A stretch of DNA of 64,000 bases from Frigidibacter oleivorans (GCF_003993775.1 NZ_RJRZ01000006.1:62001-126000), one strand, 5' to 3'; positions 54,006 through 62,786 are shown, counted from the stretch's first letter. Notes: generated by a model not told the origin, from the letters alone. Made by a program: numbers and translations.

Positions 54006-54048
54006 TACATTTGTGCAGACGCATTCACAAGTGTAAAGTACAGATGTA
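54006..54048. promoter_or_regulatory. SorC-type operator between the regulator and the polyol operon
   Basis: The inverted repeat TACATTTGTG-N10-CACAAGTGTA (9 of 10 pairs match; 54006-54035) is followed by a third near-palindromic site, TACAGATGTA, at 54039-54048. The region is AT-rich compared with its surroundings and lies in the 241-bp divergent gap. It is the likely binding site of the SorC-family protein encoded next, acting on both promoters. Confidence 0.7.
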
Positions 54049-54141
54049 ATCTTCGATTTTCATCTGGTCGCGACTGCGCTACACGAAACGTTCAGGGAAA
54101 TTCGGACCGGCCGGCGCACAGGCGGACGAAGGAGGGGGCGG

Positions 54142-55101
54142 ATGAACACGACAACAGCGGAAGAGCCCGAGTCCTTTCTGGCCGAGGTGTGCTGGCACTA
54201 TTATGTCAACGAGATGACACAGCAGGATGTCGCGCGGCTGATGGGGGTCACGCGGCTGCGGGTGAACCGGGCGCTGCAACTGGCCCGTGCGGCGGGGGTC
54301 GTGCGAATCGAGATCGACTCGCCCTTCGTCGCGCGGCTTGAGCTGCAGGCAGAGCTTTGCCGCCGCCTCGGTCTTTCCGAGGCGATCTGTGCGCCGGCCG
54401 ATCCGGACGACCATGACTATCACGGCCCGGTCGGTGCCGCGCTGGCGTTCTGGCTGGAAAAATACCTGCGCGAGGGGCATTCACGATCGATCGGGCTGTC
54501 CTGGGGGCAGACCCTGAAAACGGCGATCCAGCGGCTGCCGCGCCTGACGCTCGAGAATCTTGAGATCGTGTCGATGATCGGCGGCACCTCGCAGGGGGCC
54601 AGCTTCAACGCCTTCGGCGTGGCTTCGGCCATGGCCGACCGGCTAGGGGCCAGCTATTCGCTGTTTTCCGCCCCGATCTATCTTTCGCCGGGTACGGACC
54701 GGGCCATCTTTCTGGCCGAAGGCGCGTTTCAGGCACATCTGGCGCGGCTTCAGAAGCTGGATCTGGCCGTGCTTGTGGCCGGTGACGTGACCGAGCGGTC
54801 CTTCCTTGTGTCGATGGGCCTTCCCTCCGGGGTCAAGCCGCAGGACCTGATCGACGCAGGCGCGGTGGGCGACGTGCTGGGCCATTTCCTGAAACACGAC
54901 GGCACAGAGGTTGACCATCCGATCAGCCGCAGCGCCATCGGCATGGATCTGGAATCGCTGATGAACGTGCCCAACCGGGTTCTGGCCGCGGCCGGGGCGC
55001 ACAAGGTCGACATCATCATTGCCGCGTGCCGCCGCGGTCTGGCACAGACCCTGATCACCGACGACGTGACGGCCAGGCTGGTGCTGGAACGGTTGGGATG
55101 A
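54142..55101 (+). CDS. SorC/DeoR-family sugar-binding transcriptional regulator
   Basis: The 319-residue regulator has an N-terminal helix-turn-helix (VNEMTQQDVARLMGVTRLRVNRAL) and a C-terminal sugar-phosphate sensing domain (SIGLSWGQTL, IGGTSQGAS, LITDDVTARLVLERL). EryD of rhizobial erythritol clusters belongs to the same family. It is divergent from the polyol transporter operon, with paired operators between, and translationally coupled to the HAD gene (ATGA). Confidence 0.9.
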   Translation: MNTTTAEEPESFLAEVCWHYYVNEMTQQDVARLMGVTRLRVNRALQLARAAGVVRIEIDSPFVARLELQAELCRRLGLSEAICAPADPDDHDYHGPVGAALAFWLEKYLREGHSRSIGLSWGQTLKTAIQRLPRLTLENLEIVSMIGGTSQGASFNAFGVASAMADRLGASYSLFSAPIYLSPGTDRAIFLAEGAFQAHLARLQKLDLAVLVAGDVTERSFLVSMGLPSGVKPQDLIDAGAVGDVLGHFLKHDGTEVDHPISRSAIGMDLESLMNVPNRVLAAAGAHKVDIIIAACRRGLAQTLITDDVTARLVLERLG

Positions 55102-55808
55102 GCGCGCCTCTGGTGATCTTCGACTTCGACGGCGTCATTGCGGACAGCGAGATCATCGCGCTGGCCGAGCTTCAGGATTGTCTGGCCGATCATGGCCTGA
55201 CCTTGCCGATGGACAGCCTGATCGACCGGTTCCTCGGGGCGTCGCTGTCCAGCATTACTGCCGCTCTGGCCGAGCATACGGGGGCGCCCGTGCACGACGA
55301 CTTCCGCGAGGTCTGGTATGCGCGGCTGTTTGACCGCTACCGGCGCGAATTGCAGCCCGTGCCCGGCATCATGGCGCTTCTCGACCGGCTGGATTGCGAC
55401 GGGGTGGACTACTGTATCGCCTCCGGCAGTTCCGATCGCAGGCTCGGCGTTGCGCTGGAGTGCCTGGATCTGGCCGGACGCTTTCATGGCCGCGCCTTCA
55501 GCGCCGATGACGTGGCCCGCGGCAAACCTGCCCCTGACCTGATGCTGTTCGCCGCGGCGCGGCGTGGCCGGACCCCCGGGGACTGCATCGTGGTCGAGGA
55601 TGCCACCGCCGGCGTCACCGCGGCACGTTCGGCAGGAATGCGCGCCATCGGCTTTGTCGGCGGGACACATCTGGCCCCCGTGGCCAAAAGGCAGGCCGAA
55701 CGGCTTGCCAGGGCCGGAACGTTTGCAACATCTGCAAACCATGCCCAGACCGCCGAACTGCTGCTGGGTGTTCCGTCCCGGCGTCCGGTGGATCGGGTCG
55801 AGGATTAG
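55098..55808 (+). CDS. HAD-superfamily phosphatase
   Basis: The 236-residue protein has HAD motif I FDFDGVIADSE, motif II IASGSSDRR, the lysine in ARGKPAPDLM and motif IV VVEDATAGVTAA. Its start overlaps the stop of the SorC-type regulator. In polyol loci such phosphatases may remove phosphate from a sugar or sugar-alcohol phosphate, for example to tune the inducer. This is inference. Confidence 0.87.
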   Translation: MSAPLVIFDFDGVIADSEIIALAELQDCLADHGLTLPMDSLIDRFLGASLSSITAALAEHTGAPVHDDFREVWYARLFDRYRRELQPVPGIMALLDRLDCDGVDYCIASGSSDRRLGVALECLDLAGRFHGRAFSADDVARGKPAPDLMLFAAARRGRTPGDCIVVEDATAGVTAARSAGMRAIGFVGGTHLAPVAKRQAERLARAGTFATSANHAQTAELLLGVPSRRPVDRVED

Positions 55809-55916
55809 CCCCCGGCCGGATGTCCCGGATCTCAAGCTGCTCTCTCGGCCCCCCTCGGGCCTGATCTTTCCCATCCCCCTGTTCCCTGTCGAACCCTCTC
55901 GTCCCGTGCGCGCGGG

Positions 55917-55945
55917 TTGATTTTGTTCCTGTTATGTTCTATATC
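55917..55945 (+). promoter_or_regulatory. LexA-controlled promoter (SOS box inside the -35/-10 spacer)
   Basis: TTGATT (55917-55922) and TATATC (55940-55945) are separated by exactly 17 bp. Within that spacer lies GTTC-N7-GTTC (55925-55928 and 55936-55939), the alphaproteobacterial LexA consensus. LexA bound there would block RNA polymerase. The start codon of the 98-residue gene is 29 bp downstream of the -10. Confidence 0.8.
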
Positions 55946-55974
55946 AAACGCCAGGCCAGCAAGGGAGTTTCCCG

Positions 55975-56271
55975 ATGGACAGCACCACGCATGCCTTGCC
56001 CGCAACGCCCAGGCAGATCGCCTATGCGCGCGCGCTCGCCCGGCGCAACCAGACCCTCCTGCCGTGGGAGGTTCAGCAGGACCGCCGGTCCCTGAGTGCC
56101 TGGATCGAGTTGCAGGCGCGGCTGAAGCCGGTATCCGACATCGACGGCCTGCCGACCTCAAGGCAGGTGGCCTTCGCGGAGAAGCTCGCCCGGATCAAGC
56201 GCCGCGCCGTCCCGGACGAATGCTTCCGCGACAAGGGGCTGATGTCGAAATGGATCGACGGGAACAAGTGA
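55975..56271 (+). CDS. Small protein with two copies of a 35-residue unit, SOS-type promoter
   Basis: The 98-residue protein is an internal duplication. Residues 11-45 (TPRQIAYARALAR to SAWIE) and 61-95 (TSRQVAFAEKLAR to SKWID) share the pattern T-x-R-Q-[IV]-A-[YF]-A-x-x-L-A-R, a proline, an aspartate and [LM]-S-x-W-I-[ED]. No signal peptide or membrane segment is present. AAGGGAG precedes the ATG by 8 bp. The function is not known to me. The LexA-type promoter suggests a DNA-damage role, perhaps as a small DNA- or polymerase-binding adaptor. Confidence 0.8.
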   Translation: MDSTTHALPATPRQIAYARALARRNQTLLPWEVQQDRRSLSAWIELQARLKPVSDIDGLPTSRQVAFAEKLARIKRRAVPDECFRDKGLMSKWIDGNK

Positions 56272-56308
56272 TGCGCATCTGTCGGCGGATGGCATGTCGG
56301 CGCCCGGA

Positions 56309-57286
56309 TCACAGAGGGGCTCCGTCCGTCTGCGACATGCGGCCCCCGTGCCTCTGCGCGAACTGGCCCGGCGAGACACCCTCATGCCGCTGGAAGGCCA
56401 TGCCGAAGGCGCTGGCCGAGCCATAGCCGATCCGGTCCGCGATCTCGGCATTGGTCAGCCCGCCGCGCAGGATCAGGTCGCGGGCCACCGCCATCCGCCA
56501 GGCCGTCGCATAGTCCATCGGCGTCGCCCCCAGCGCATGGCGGAAGCGTTCGAAGAAGGTGGATCGCGACAGGCCTGCGGCGCGGGCCAGCGCCGCGACC
56601 GACAGCGGGCTGCCCGTGTCGCCGTGGATCCGGTGCAGCGCCGCGGCCAGCCGGGGATCTGACAGGCCGCGCATCAGCCCCGCAGACCGCTCGGGGCCGG
56701 GGCTGGATCGCAGCGCCTCGATCATCAGCACCTCCAGCAGCCGGTCGAGGATCATGGTGCGGGCCGGCCGGTCGGCCCGCGTCTCGTCATGGATCAGCGG
56801 CACCAGCGTCATCAGCCGCTCCTGCCCCGGGACATGGATCATCTCGGGCAGCAGGGACAGCAGCAGGGCCTTGTCGGCGGCGGCAAAGCGGCAATGGCCC
56901 ACCAGCGCGCGCATCTCGACCGGGCCGTCCCGCGGCCCGAGGCGGAAGACGCCCGGCCCGGTTTCCAGCGGGAGGCGGGCCGTGCCCGGGGGCGGGGGCA
57001 CGGCACTCGTCATCGTGAAACGGTCGGGGGCGGGAACCAGCACGAAGTCTCCTGCCTTCAGCGTCACCGGTGCGCGGCCCGGCAGCGTCAGGCGCGCGCA
57101 GCCCTCGACGATGGCGGCATAGAACGGGGTGGACAGGTCGCTGCGCGTCACCTGCCAGCGCCCGCCGGCCTCGATCATCTTCGAGATGGCGGGCCGGGGC
57201 TTCAACAGGGCGACGACGCTGGACAGGGGGTCTGCGCCGGACTGGGGCGGTGCACTGGACGGGGGGGCTGCGGCCGGGCTGGTCAC
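56309..57286 (-). CDS. AraC-family transcriptional regulator (cupin_6 type)
   Basis: The 325-residue regulator has an N-terminal cupin-like sensing domain (LKAGDFVLVPAPDRFTM) and a C-terminal AraC helix-turn-helix pair (SVAALARAAGLSRSTFFERF and IADRIGYGSASAFGMAF). The GTG at 57286 is chosen for lack of a better start, and its ribosome site is weak. It is divergent from an SDR gene that it probably controls. The gap contains a CGGAC...GTCCG dyad near 57322-57345. Confidence 0.87.
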   Translation of the reverse strand: MTSPAAAPPSSAPPQSGADPLSSVVALLKPRPAISKMIEAGGRWQVTRSDLSTPFYAAIVEGCARLTLPGRAPVTLKAGDFVLVPAPDRFTMTSAVPPPPGTARLPLETGPGVFRLGPRDGPVEMRALVGHCRFAAADKALLLSLLPEMIHVPGQERLMTLVPLIHDETRADRPARTMILDRLLEVLMIEALRSSPGPERSAGLMRGLSDPRLAAALHRIHGDTGSPLSVAALARAAGLSRSTFFERFRHALGATPMDYATAWRMAVARDLILRGGLTNAEIADRIGYGSASAFGMAFQRHEGVSPGQFAQRHGGRMSQTDGAPL

Positions 57287-57383
57287 GGATTCGGACTTTC
57301 GATGAATACTTGCGGACTTCTGTACATAGCACGTCCGACGTTCCCTGCGTATCTCCTGCCGACACACCACAGGAGACATCATC

Positions 57384-58142
57384 ATGCCCCGCATTCTGAT
57401 CACCGGCTGCTCTTCCGGCTTCGGGCAGGCGATTGCCGCGCGCTTCCTCGACGAGGGCTGGGAGGTCGTCGCCACCATGCGCCGGCCCAGCCCCGAGGGT
57501 CTGCCCGCCAGCGACCGGCTTCGCATCCTCGCGCTCGACGTGACGCAACAGGACAGCATCGACGCCGCCATCGCCGAGGCCGGCCCGCTCGACGCGCTGG
57601 TCAACAATGCCGGCGTCGGCCTGCTGAACGTGCTGGAAGGCGTCGATCTGGACCGGGCGCGCGAGCTGTTCGACACCAACGTCTTCGGGACCATCGCCAT
57701 GTCGAAGGCAGTGATGCCGGGAATGCGCGCGCGGCGGTCCGGGGTGATCGTCAACATCAGCTCCAGCGTCACGCTGCATCCGCTGCCGGCCCTGGCGGTC
57801 TATTCGGCCAGCAAGGCGGCGGTGAACGCCTTCACGCAAAGCCTGGCGCTGGAGGCGGCAGAGTTCGGCATCCGCACCCGGCTGGTCCTTCCCGGTGCCG
57901 CGCCCGAAACCGCCTTCGGCCGGAACGCTCTCGCCCGGATGGGCATGGAGGTGCCCGAGGCCTATGGCGCCTTCGTCCAAGGCTACATCCAGGCGCTGCG
58001 GGGATCCCCCGAAAAGACCACGACCGGCGATGTGGCCGAGGCGGTGTGGCGGGCCGTCACCGACCCCGATGCGCCGATGATGACGCCCGCCGGGGCCGAT
58101 GCGGAAACCGCCTACCGCAAGGCGGGCCACGGCGCGTCCTGA
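57384..58142 (+). CDS. SDR-family oxidoreductase
   Basis: The 252-residue enzyme has the cofactor loop TGCSSGFGQAIA, NNAGVGLLNV, a serine at NISSS and the catalytic Tyr-Lys in VYSASKAAVNAF. It is a classical short-chain dehydrogenase of unknown substrate. A CAGGAGA ribosome site precedes the ATG. The divergent AraC-type gene suggests inducible expression. Confidence 0.9.
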   Translation: MPRILITGCSSGFGQAIAARFLDEGWEVVATMRRPSPEGLPASDRLRILALDVTQQDSIDAAIAEAGPLDALVNNAGVGLLNVLEGVDLDRARELFDTNVFGTIAMSKAVMPGMRARRSGVIVNISSSVTLHPLPALAVYSASKAAVNAFTQSLALEAAEFGIRTRLVLPGAAPETAFGRNALARMGMEVPEAYGAFVQGYIQALRGSPEKTTTGDVAEAVWRAVTDPDAPMMTPAGADAETAYRKAGHGAS

Positions 58143-58173
58143 GGATCGGGACGGCACCGCGCCGCGACGAAAA

Positions 58174-58201
58174 CACCCGCCGCCCTTCGGGGCGGCGGGT
58201 G
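58174..58201 (-). terminator. Strong hairpin terminator between the SDR gene and the Pao operon
   Basis: A perfect 12-bp stem (CACCCGCCGCCC) closes on a TTCG tetraloop. On the minus strand it is followed by a TTTTCG run, so it ends the PaoABC-type operon. It also lies 32 bp past the plus-strand SDR stop and may work in both directions. Confidence 0.85.
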
Positions 58202-58224
58202 CCTGGTTTCTCAGGCCAGCCGGA

Positions 58225-60489
58225 TCAGCCGATCAGGTCCTCGGGGTGGATCGGGAAGCGGCGCACCCGCACGCCGGTCGCATGCCAGACGGCATTGGCG
58301 ATGGCGCCGACGGTGCCGGTGATCCCGATCTCGCCCACGCCCTTCACGCCGAGCGTGTTCACGAAGGGGTCGTCCTCGTGCACGGTGATCGCCTCGACAT
58401 GCGGCACGTCGGCATTGACCGGCACGTGATAGCCCGCCAGATCGGCGTTCACCGGCCGGCCCGTGCGCGGGTCGTGGATGGCCTCTTCCTGCAGCGCGAA
58501 GCCGATGCCCCAGATCATCCCGCCCTTCAGCTGGCTGTCCGCCAGCTTCGGGTTGATGATCCGGCCCGCGGCGAAGGCACCGACCAGCCGGCTGACCCGC
58601 ACCTGCCCCAGATCGGGATCGACCTTCACCTCGGCGAAGACGGCCCCATGCGAGAACATCGCCCGGGACTGCGCCTCGGCCTCGCCGCGGACGCCCTTGC
58701 CGTGGCCCTCGATCAGGTCCAGCCCGGCGCGGGCCAGGATGTCCTCATAGGCTTCGCCGCGGCTTTCGTCATCGGCCAGCATCAGCCGCCCGTCGCGGGC
58801 CACCACCGCCGCATTGCCGGCCCCGAACAGCGGCGAGGCCGGATCCTTGGTGGCCAGTTCCGCCAGCTTCGCCACCGCATCGGCGCCGGCGTTGAACAGC
58901 GCGCTGCCCGCCGTGGCGGTATGGCCGGATCCGCCCGCCACCCCGGCATCGGGCAGGTCGGACGAGCCCGAGCGGAATTCCAGCCGCGACACGTCGATAC
59001 CCAGACCGTCGGCCGCGATCTGCGCCAGCGAGGTCCAGGCGCCCTGTCCCATGTCCGCGGCGGCGGTTTCCACCACCGCGCTGCCATCGGCGCGCAGCAC
59101 TGCGCGGGCCGTGGCCTGGAACATCGGCGCGGGGAAGATCGCGGTGCCCATGCCCCAGCCGGTCAGCAGGCCCGCCGCATCCCGCATCTGCCGGGGCTGC
59201 AGCGGCCGGCCGGCCCAGCCGAACCGGGCCGCCCCTTGCGCATAGCATTCGCGCAGCGCCTTGGACGAGAAGGGGTTGCCGGTGGCGGGGTCGGTTTCGG
59301 CATAGTTGCGCAGGCGGAATTCCAGCGGGTCGAGGCCCAGCTCGAACGCCGCCTCGTCCATGACGGATTCCAGCGCGGCGGACCCCGACGCCTCCCCCGG
59401 CGCCCGCATCGCGCCGGGCGTGCCGGTGTCGATGCGGATACCTTCATGCGACATCGCCATCGCCGGCGTGGCATAAAGGTTTTCCGACGCACGGCCCGCG
59501 GGTTCGAAGAAGTTCTCGAAGCTGCTGCCGACCGCGGCCGCCCGATGTTCGAGCGCGGTCAGCCGTCCCTCGGCATCGAGGCCGAGGCGCAGCTTCTGCC
59601 GGGTGGCGCCGCGATGGCTGACCGGCCCGAACATCTGGTCGCGCCGCAGCGCCAGCTTCACCGGGCGCCCCAGTGCTTTGGCCGCGAGGATGACCAGCAG
59701 CTGCGGCCCCCAGACCGCCGCCTTCGACCCGAAGCCGCCGCCCAGATAGGGGCTGCGCAGCAGCAGGTTTTCCTCGGGCATGTCGAAATAGGCGGCGAAG
59801 ACCCCGCGCATCATCACGATGGCCTGGTTCGGCGTGTCGATGATCAGACGGTCGCCCTGCCATTCCGCGACGATGGCATGGGGTTCCAGGGCGTTGTGAT
59901 ACTGGGCGGGCGTCACATAGTCGCGTTCGACCACCCGCGCCGCGGCGGCAAGCCCCGCCTCGAGATCCCCCACCGCATGCGCGGCCGGAAAGCCGAAGCC
60001 CACCGTTTCTGCCTCGAAGCGCGGCTGCGCGTCGATGTCGATCCGCGGGGGCAGCGCCTCGTAGCGGGGCGCCAGCAGGCGCGCCCCTTCGGCGGCGGCC
60101 TCAAGCGTCTCGGCCACGACCAGCGCGATCGGCTGGCCGGCATAGCGCACGCCGTCATCCTGCAGCGCCTCGATCTTCTGGCCGAACATTCCGACCTTCT
60201 CGTCCGGGTGGATCGCCAGCGGCGGCCGGTTGGCGGGCGTCATCACCATGACGACGCCCGGATGCGCCTCGGCGGCGGCGGTGTCGAGGAAGGTGACGCG
60301 GCCCCGCGCGATGCTGGCCGAGGCATAGACGGCATGCAGCAGCCGGTCGGGGCGGTTGTCGGCGGCATAGGTGGCGGTGCCCGTCACCTTGGCGATGCCA
60401 TCGCGCCGGGTCATCGACTGGCCGGCATTGGACCCCAGGCGGACATGGCCGCCGGCGGGACCCACGGGCATGGGAATGACGTCAGACAT
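58225..60489 (-). CDS. paoC: Xanthine dehydrogenase-family molybdopterin-binding subunit (PaoC/YagR-like)
   Basis: The 754-residue catalytic subunit would bind molybdopterin cytosine dinucleotide and oxidise aldehydes or heterocycles. It shows GIAKVTGTATYAAD, LRSPYLGGGFGSKAA, MRAPGEASG, AAADMGQGAWTSLAQ and the catalytic glutamate in GVGEIGITG. It closely resembles E. coli PaoC. It is the last gene of a three-gene minus-strand operon and overlaps the FAD-subunit gene by 8 bp. Cofactor chaperone genes (xdhC/paoD) are not in the window. Confidence 0.9.
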   Translation of the reverse strand: MSDVIPMPVGPAGGHVRLGSNAGQSMTRRDGIAKVTGTATYAADNRPDRLLHAVYASASIARGRVTFLDTAAAEAHPGVVMVMTPANRPPLAIHPDEKVGMFGQKIEALQDDGVRYAGQPIALVVAETLEAAAEGARLLAPRYEALPPRIDIDAQPRFEAETVGFGFPAAHAVGDLEAGLAAAARVVERDYVTPAQYHNALEPHAIVAEWQGDRLIIDTPNQAIVMMRGVFAAYFDMPEENLLLRSPYLGGGFGSKAAVWGPQLLVILAAKALGRPVKLALRRDQMFGPVSHRGATRQKLRLGLDAEGRLTALEHRAAAVGSSFENFFEPAGRASENLYATPAMAMSHEGIRIDTGTPGAMRAPGEASGSAALESVMDEAAFELGLDPLEFRLRNYAETDPATGNPFSSKALRECYAQGAARFGWAGRPLQPRQMRDAAGLLTGWGMGTAIFPAPMFQATARAVLRADGSAVVETAAADMGQGAWTSLAQIAADGLGIDVSRLEFRSGSSDLPDAGVAGGSGHTATAGSALFNAGADAVAKLAELATKDPASPLFGAGNAAVVARDGRLMLADDESRGEAYEDILARAGLDLIEGHGKGVRGEAEAQSRAMFSHGAVFAEVKVDPDLGQVRVSRLVGAFAAGRIINPKLADSQLKGGMIWGIGFALQEEAIHDPRTGRPVNADLAGYHVPVNADVPHVEAITVHEDDPFVNTLGVKGVGEIGITGTVGAIANAVWHATGVRVRRFPIHPEDLIG

Positions 60490-61537
60490 GGGTGAGGTCT
60501 CCTTCGCTGGCGAAGACGGAGCCGGGCAGCGCCGGCATCCGCGCGGGCGTGCCTGCCGCCGCCGCCACAAGGGCGCGCACGGCGATCCGGCGGGCAAGCG
60601 CGATCTTGAAGCCGTTCTGGCCCGAGGGATGCGCGCCCTCGGTCAGGACCCCGGCCACGCGGTCGAAGAGTTCGGCATCGGGCGCCTGCCCGGCCAGCAG
60701 CGCCTCGGCCTCGGCCACGCGCCAGGGCCGGGCCGCGACGCCGCCCAGGGCCAGGCGGCCGGCGCGGATCGTCCCGCCGTCCATGTCCAGCATCGCTGCT
60801 GCCGACACCACCGCGAAGGCAAACGACGTCCGCTCCCGCAGCTTCACATAGCGGGAATGGCCGGCGAAGGCGTCGCTGCCCGGGGGCAGGACCAGAGCCG
60901 TCAGCACCTCGCCGGGGCGGATGGCCGGGTTGCCGGCACTGTCCTCATCCGGCAGCGGATGCAGTTCGGCCATCCCGACCTCGCGCGTGCCGCCGGGACC
61001 CGCGATTTCCACCCGCGCATCCAGCGCCGCCAGCGGCACGCAGAAGTCGGACGCATGGGTGGCGATGCAGGTCTCGGTCCAGCCCAGCACCGCATGTCCG
61101 CGCGTCACCCCGCCGATCGCCTCGCATCCCGCGCCCGGATCGCGCCGGTTGCAGGCGGCGGCCGGGTCCTGGAAATAGGGGCAGCGGGTCTGCTGCAGCA
61201 GGTTGCCGCCGACGGTCGCGGCATTGCGCAGCTGCGCCGACGCGCCCGACAGCAGCGCCTCGGCCACCGCCGGATGTCCGCGCAGTACGGCAGGGTCGCG
61301 GGCGAGGTCGGAATTGCGCACCATCGCCCCGATCCGCAGCCCGCCGTCCGGCTGCGCCTCGATCCGGTCGAGCCCGGGTAGACGGCTGATGTCGATCAGC
61401 CGGCGCGGCACCGCCACGCCCAGCTTCATCAGGTCGAGCAGGTTGGTCCCGCCCGCCAGATAGCGGCTGTCCGGCTCGGCACCGGCGGCCACGGCCTCGG
61501 CCAGCGTCGCCGGCCGGATGAACTCGAAGGGGGTCAT
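60482..61537 (-). CDS. paoB: FAD-binding subunit with [4Fe-4S] cysteines (PaoB/YagS-like)
   Basis: The 351-residue subunit has the FAD motifs YLAGGTNLLDLMK and NAATVGGNLLQQTRCPYF. The insert with cysteines in RCPYFQDPAAACNRRDPGAGC resembles the [4Fe-4S]-binding loop of PaoB. It passes electrons from the molybdenum subunit to FAD. It overlaps the iron-sulfur subunit gene by 4 bp. Confidence 0.9.
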   Translation of the reverse strand: MTPFEFIRPATLAEAVAAGAEPDSRYLAGGTNLLDLMKLGVAVPRRLIDISRLPGLDRIEAQPDGGLRIGAMVRNSDLARDPAVLRGHPAVAEALLSGASAQLRNAATVGGNLLQQTRCPYFQDPAAACNRRDPGAGCEAIGGVTRGHAVLGWTETCIATHASDFCVPLAALDARVEIAGPGGTREVGMAELHPLPDEDSAGNPAIRPGEVLTALVLPPGSDAFAGHSRYVKLRERTSFAFAVVSAAAMLDMDGGTIRAGRLALGGVAARPWRVAEAEALLAGQAPDAELFDRVAGVLTEGAHPSGQNGFKIALARRIAVRALVAAAAGTPARMPALPGSVFASEGDLTHV

Positions 61538-62028
61538 GCGCTTCTCCGTTCGTCCTGCTGCATCCGGCGGGTCGCCTCGCGCACCGCATCGGTGATCCCG
61601 GCATAGGCGGCGCAACGGCAGATGTTGCCGCTCATCCCCTCGCGGATGCGCTCGGGGTCGTCGCCCGCCTCGCCCTCGGCGATCAGGGCCACCGCGCTCA
61701 TGATCTGGCCGGGGGTGCAATAGCCGCACTGGAAGCCGTCCTGCGCGATGAACGCGGCCTGGACGGGGTGCAGGTCGTCGCCCTGCGCCAGCCCCTCGAC
61801 CGTGGTGATGTCGGACCCGTCATGGGCCGCCGCCAGCGCAAGGCAGCTGTTGATGCGCCGCCCGTCGACGAGGACGGTGCAGGCGCCGCATTGGCCGCGG
61901 TCGCAGCCTTTCTTGGTGCCGGTCAGGCCGACACGGTCGCGCAAGAGGTCGAGCAAGGTGGTGCGGGGATCGTCCAGCGTCAGCGCCAGACGGTCGCCGT
62001 TGACCGTCATCGTGATGGACAGGGTCAT
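61534..62028 (-). CDS. paoA: [2Fe-2S] iron-sulfur subunit (PaoA-like), without Tat leader
   Basis: The 164-residue subunit has both cluster motifs: GCDRGQCGACTVLVDG with SC, and CGYCTPGQIMS with CRCAAY. E. coli PaoA carries a Tat signal that sends the complex to the periplasm. Here the ATG at 62028, with GGGAGA upstream, starts right at the ferredoxin fold (MTLSITMTVNG), so the complex should stay in the cytoplasm. It is the first gene of the operon. Confidence 0.92.
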   Translation of the reverse strand: MTLSITMTVNGDRLALTLDDPRTTLLDLLRDRVGLTGTKKGCDRGQCGACTVLVDGRRINSCLALAAAHDGSDITTVEGLAQGDDLHPVQAAFIAQDGFQCGYCTPGQIMSAVALIAEGEAGDDPERIREGMSGNICRCAAYAGITDAVREATRRMQQDERRSA

Positions 62029-62143
62029 GTTCTCTCCCTGTGGTTGGCTGTATATGTGGCTAGATGCGGAATGTGGTCCCCATTCCGCCGGGGGAGGACG
62101 CCCGGCGCGAAGAATGGGTTCCGCCGGGCGCATGATGAGTTAT

Positions 62144-62160
62144 ACGGAGGATGCCTCCGT
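62144..62160. promoter_or_regulatory. Operator palindrome ACGGAGG-N3-CCTCCGT
   Basis: A perfect 7-bp inverted repeat with a 3-bp spacer lies in the 168-bp gap between the divergent TetR gene and the Pao-type operon. It is the most likely binding site of that regulator, controlling both directions. Confidence 0.7.
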
Positions 62161-62196
62161 TTTGCAAGGGTGCATCGGAAGGGATCGTCAGTCGAG

Positions 62197-62775
62197 ATGG
62201 GCGAGGCAGGGGAAAAGGCAAGCCGCAAGCCGCGGGCGGATTCGCTTCGCAACCGCGAACGGCTGCTTGACGCCGCCCGGCAGGTGTTTTCCGCCGGCGG
62301 ACCCGAGGCCAGCCTCGAGGCCGTCGCCCGCGCCGCCGAACTGGGCATCGGCACGCTCTATCGCCATTTCCCGACGCGCGAGGCGCTGTTTCAGGCGGTC
62401 TATGCGCGCGAGGTCGACGAACTGGCGAACCTTGCGCGGGATCTTGCCGGCGGGCCGGACTCGGGCGAGGCGCTGAAGACATGGCTGCGCGCCGCGCTGC
62501 GGATGATCGCGACGAAGAAGGGCATGGCCGCGGCGCTGCGCCCGGCGGTCGACACCTGCGCGCCCTTCTACACCGACACCGCCGCCCGGATGCGGCAGGC
62601 GGCCGAGGCGCTGGTCCGTCCCGGCGCCCTGCGCGGCGAGTTGCGGGACGACGTGACGGGCGAGGATATCGTCACGGTGCTGATCAGCCTCAGCTATGGC
62701 ACGGCGCGGCCCGACTGGCAGGGCGCGACCGGCCGGATGCTCGACATTTTCGTCGACGGGCTGCGGCGCGGCTGA
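62197..62775 (+). CDS. TetR-family regulator of the Pao-type operon (inferred)
   Basis: The 192-residue repressor has a TetR DNA-binding domain (RERLLDAARQVFSAGGPEAS, LGIGTLYRHFPTREALF) and a C-terminal ligand domain of the SbtR-like class. It is divergent from the molybdenum oxidoreductase operon with a perfect palindrome between them. It probably senses the operon's aldehyde or aromatic substrate. Confidence 0.88.
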   Translation: MGEAGEKASRKPRADSLRNRERLLDAARQVFSAGGPEASLEAVARAAELGIGTLYRHFPTREALFQAVYAREVDELANLARDLAGGPDSGEALKTWLRAALRMIATKKGMAAALRPAVDTCAPFYTDTAARMRQAAEALVRPGALRGELRDDVTGEDIVTVLISLSYGTARPDWQGATGRMLDIFVDGLRRG

Positions 62776-62786
62776 CGGGGCCGGGG

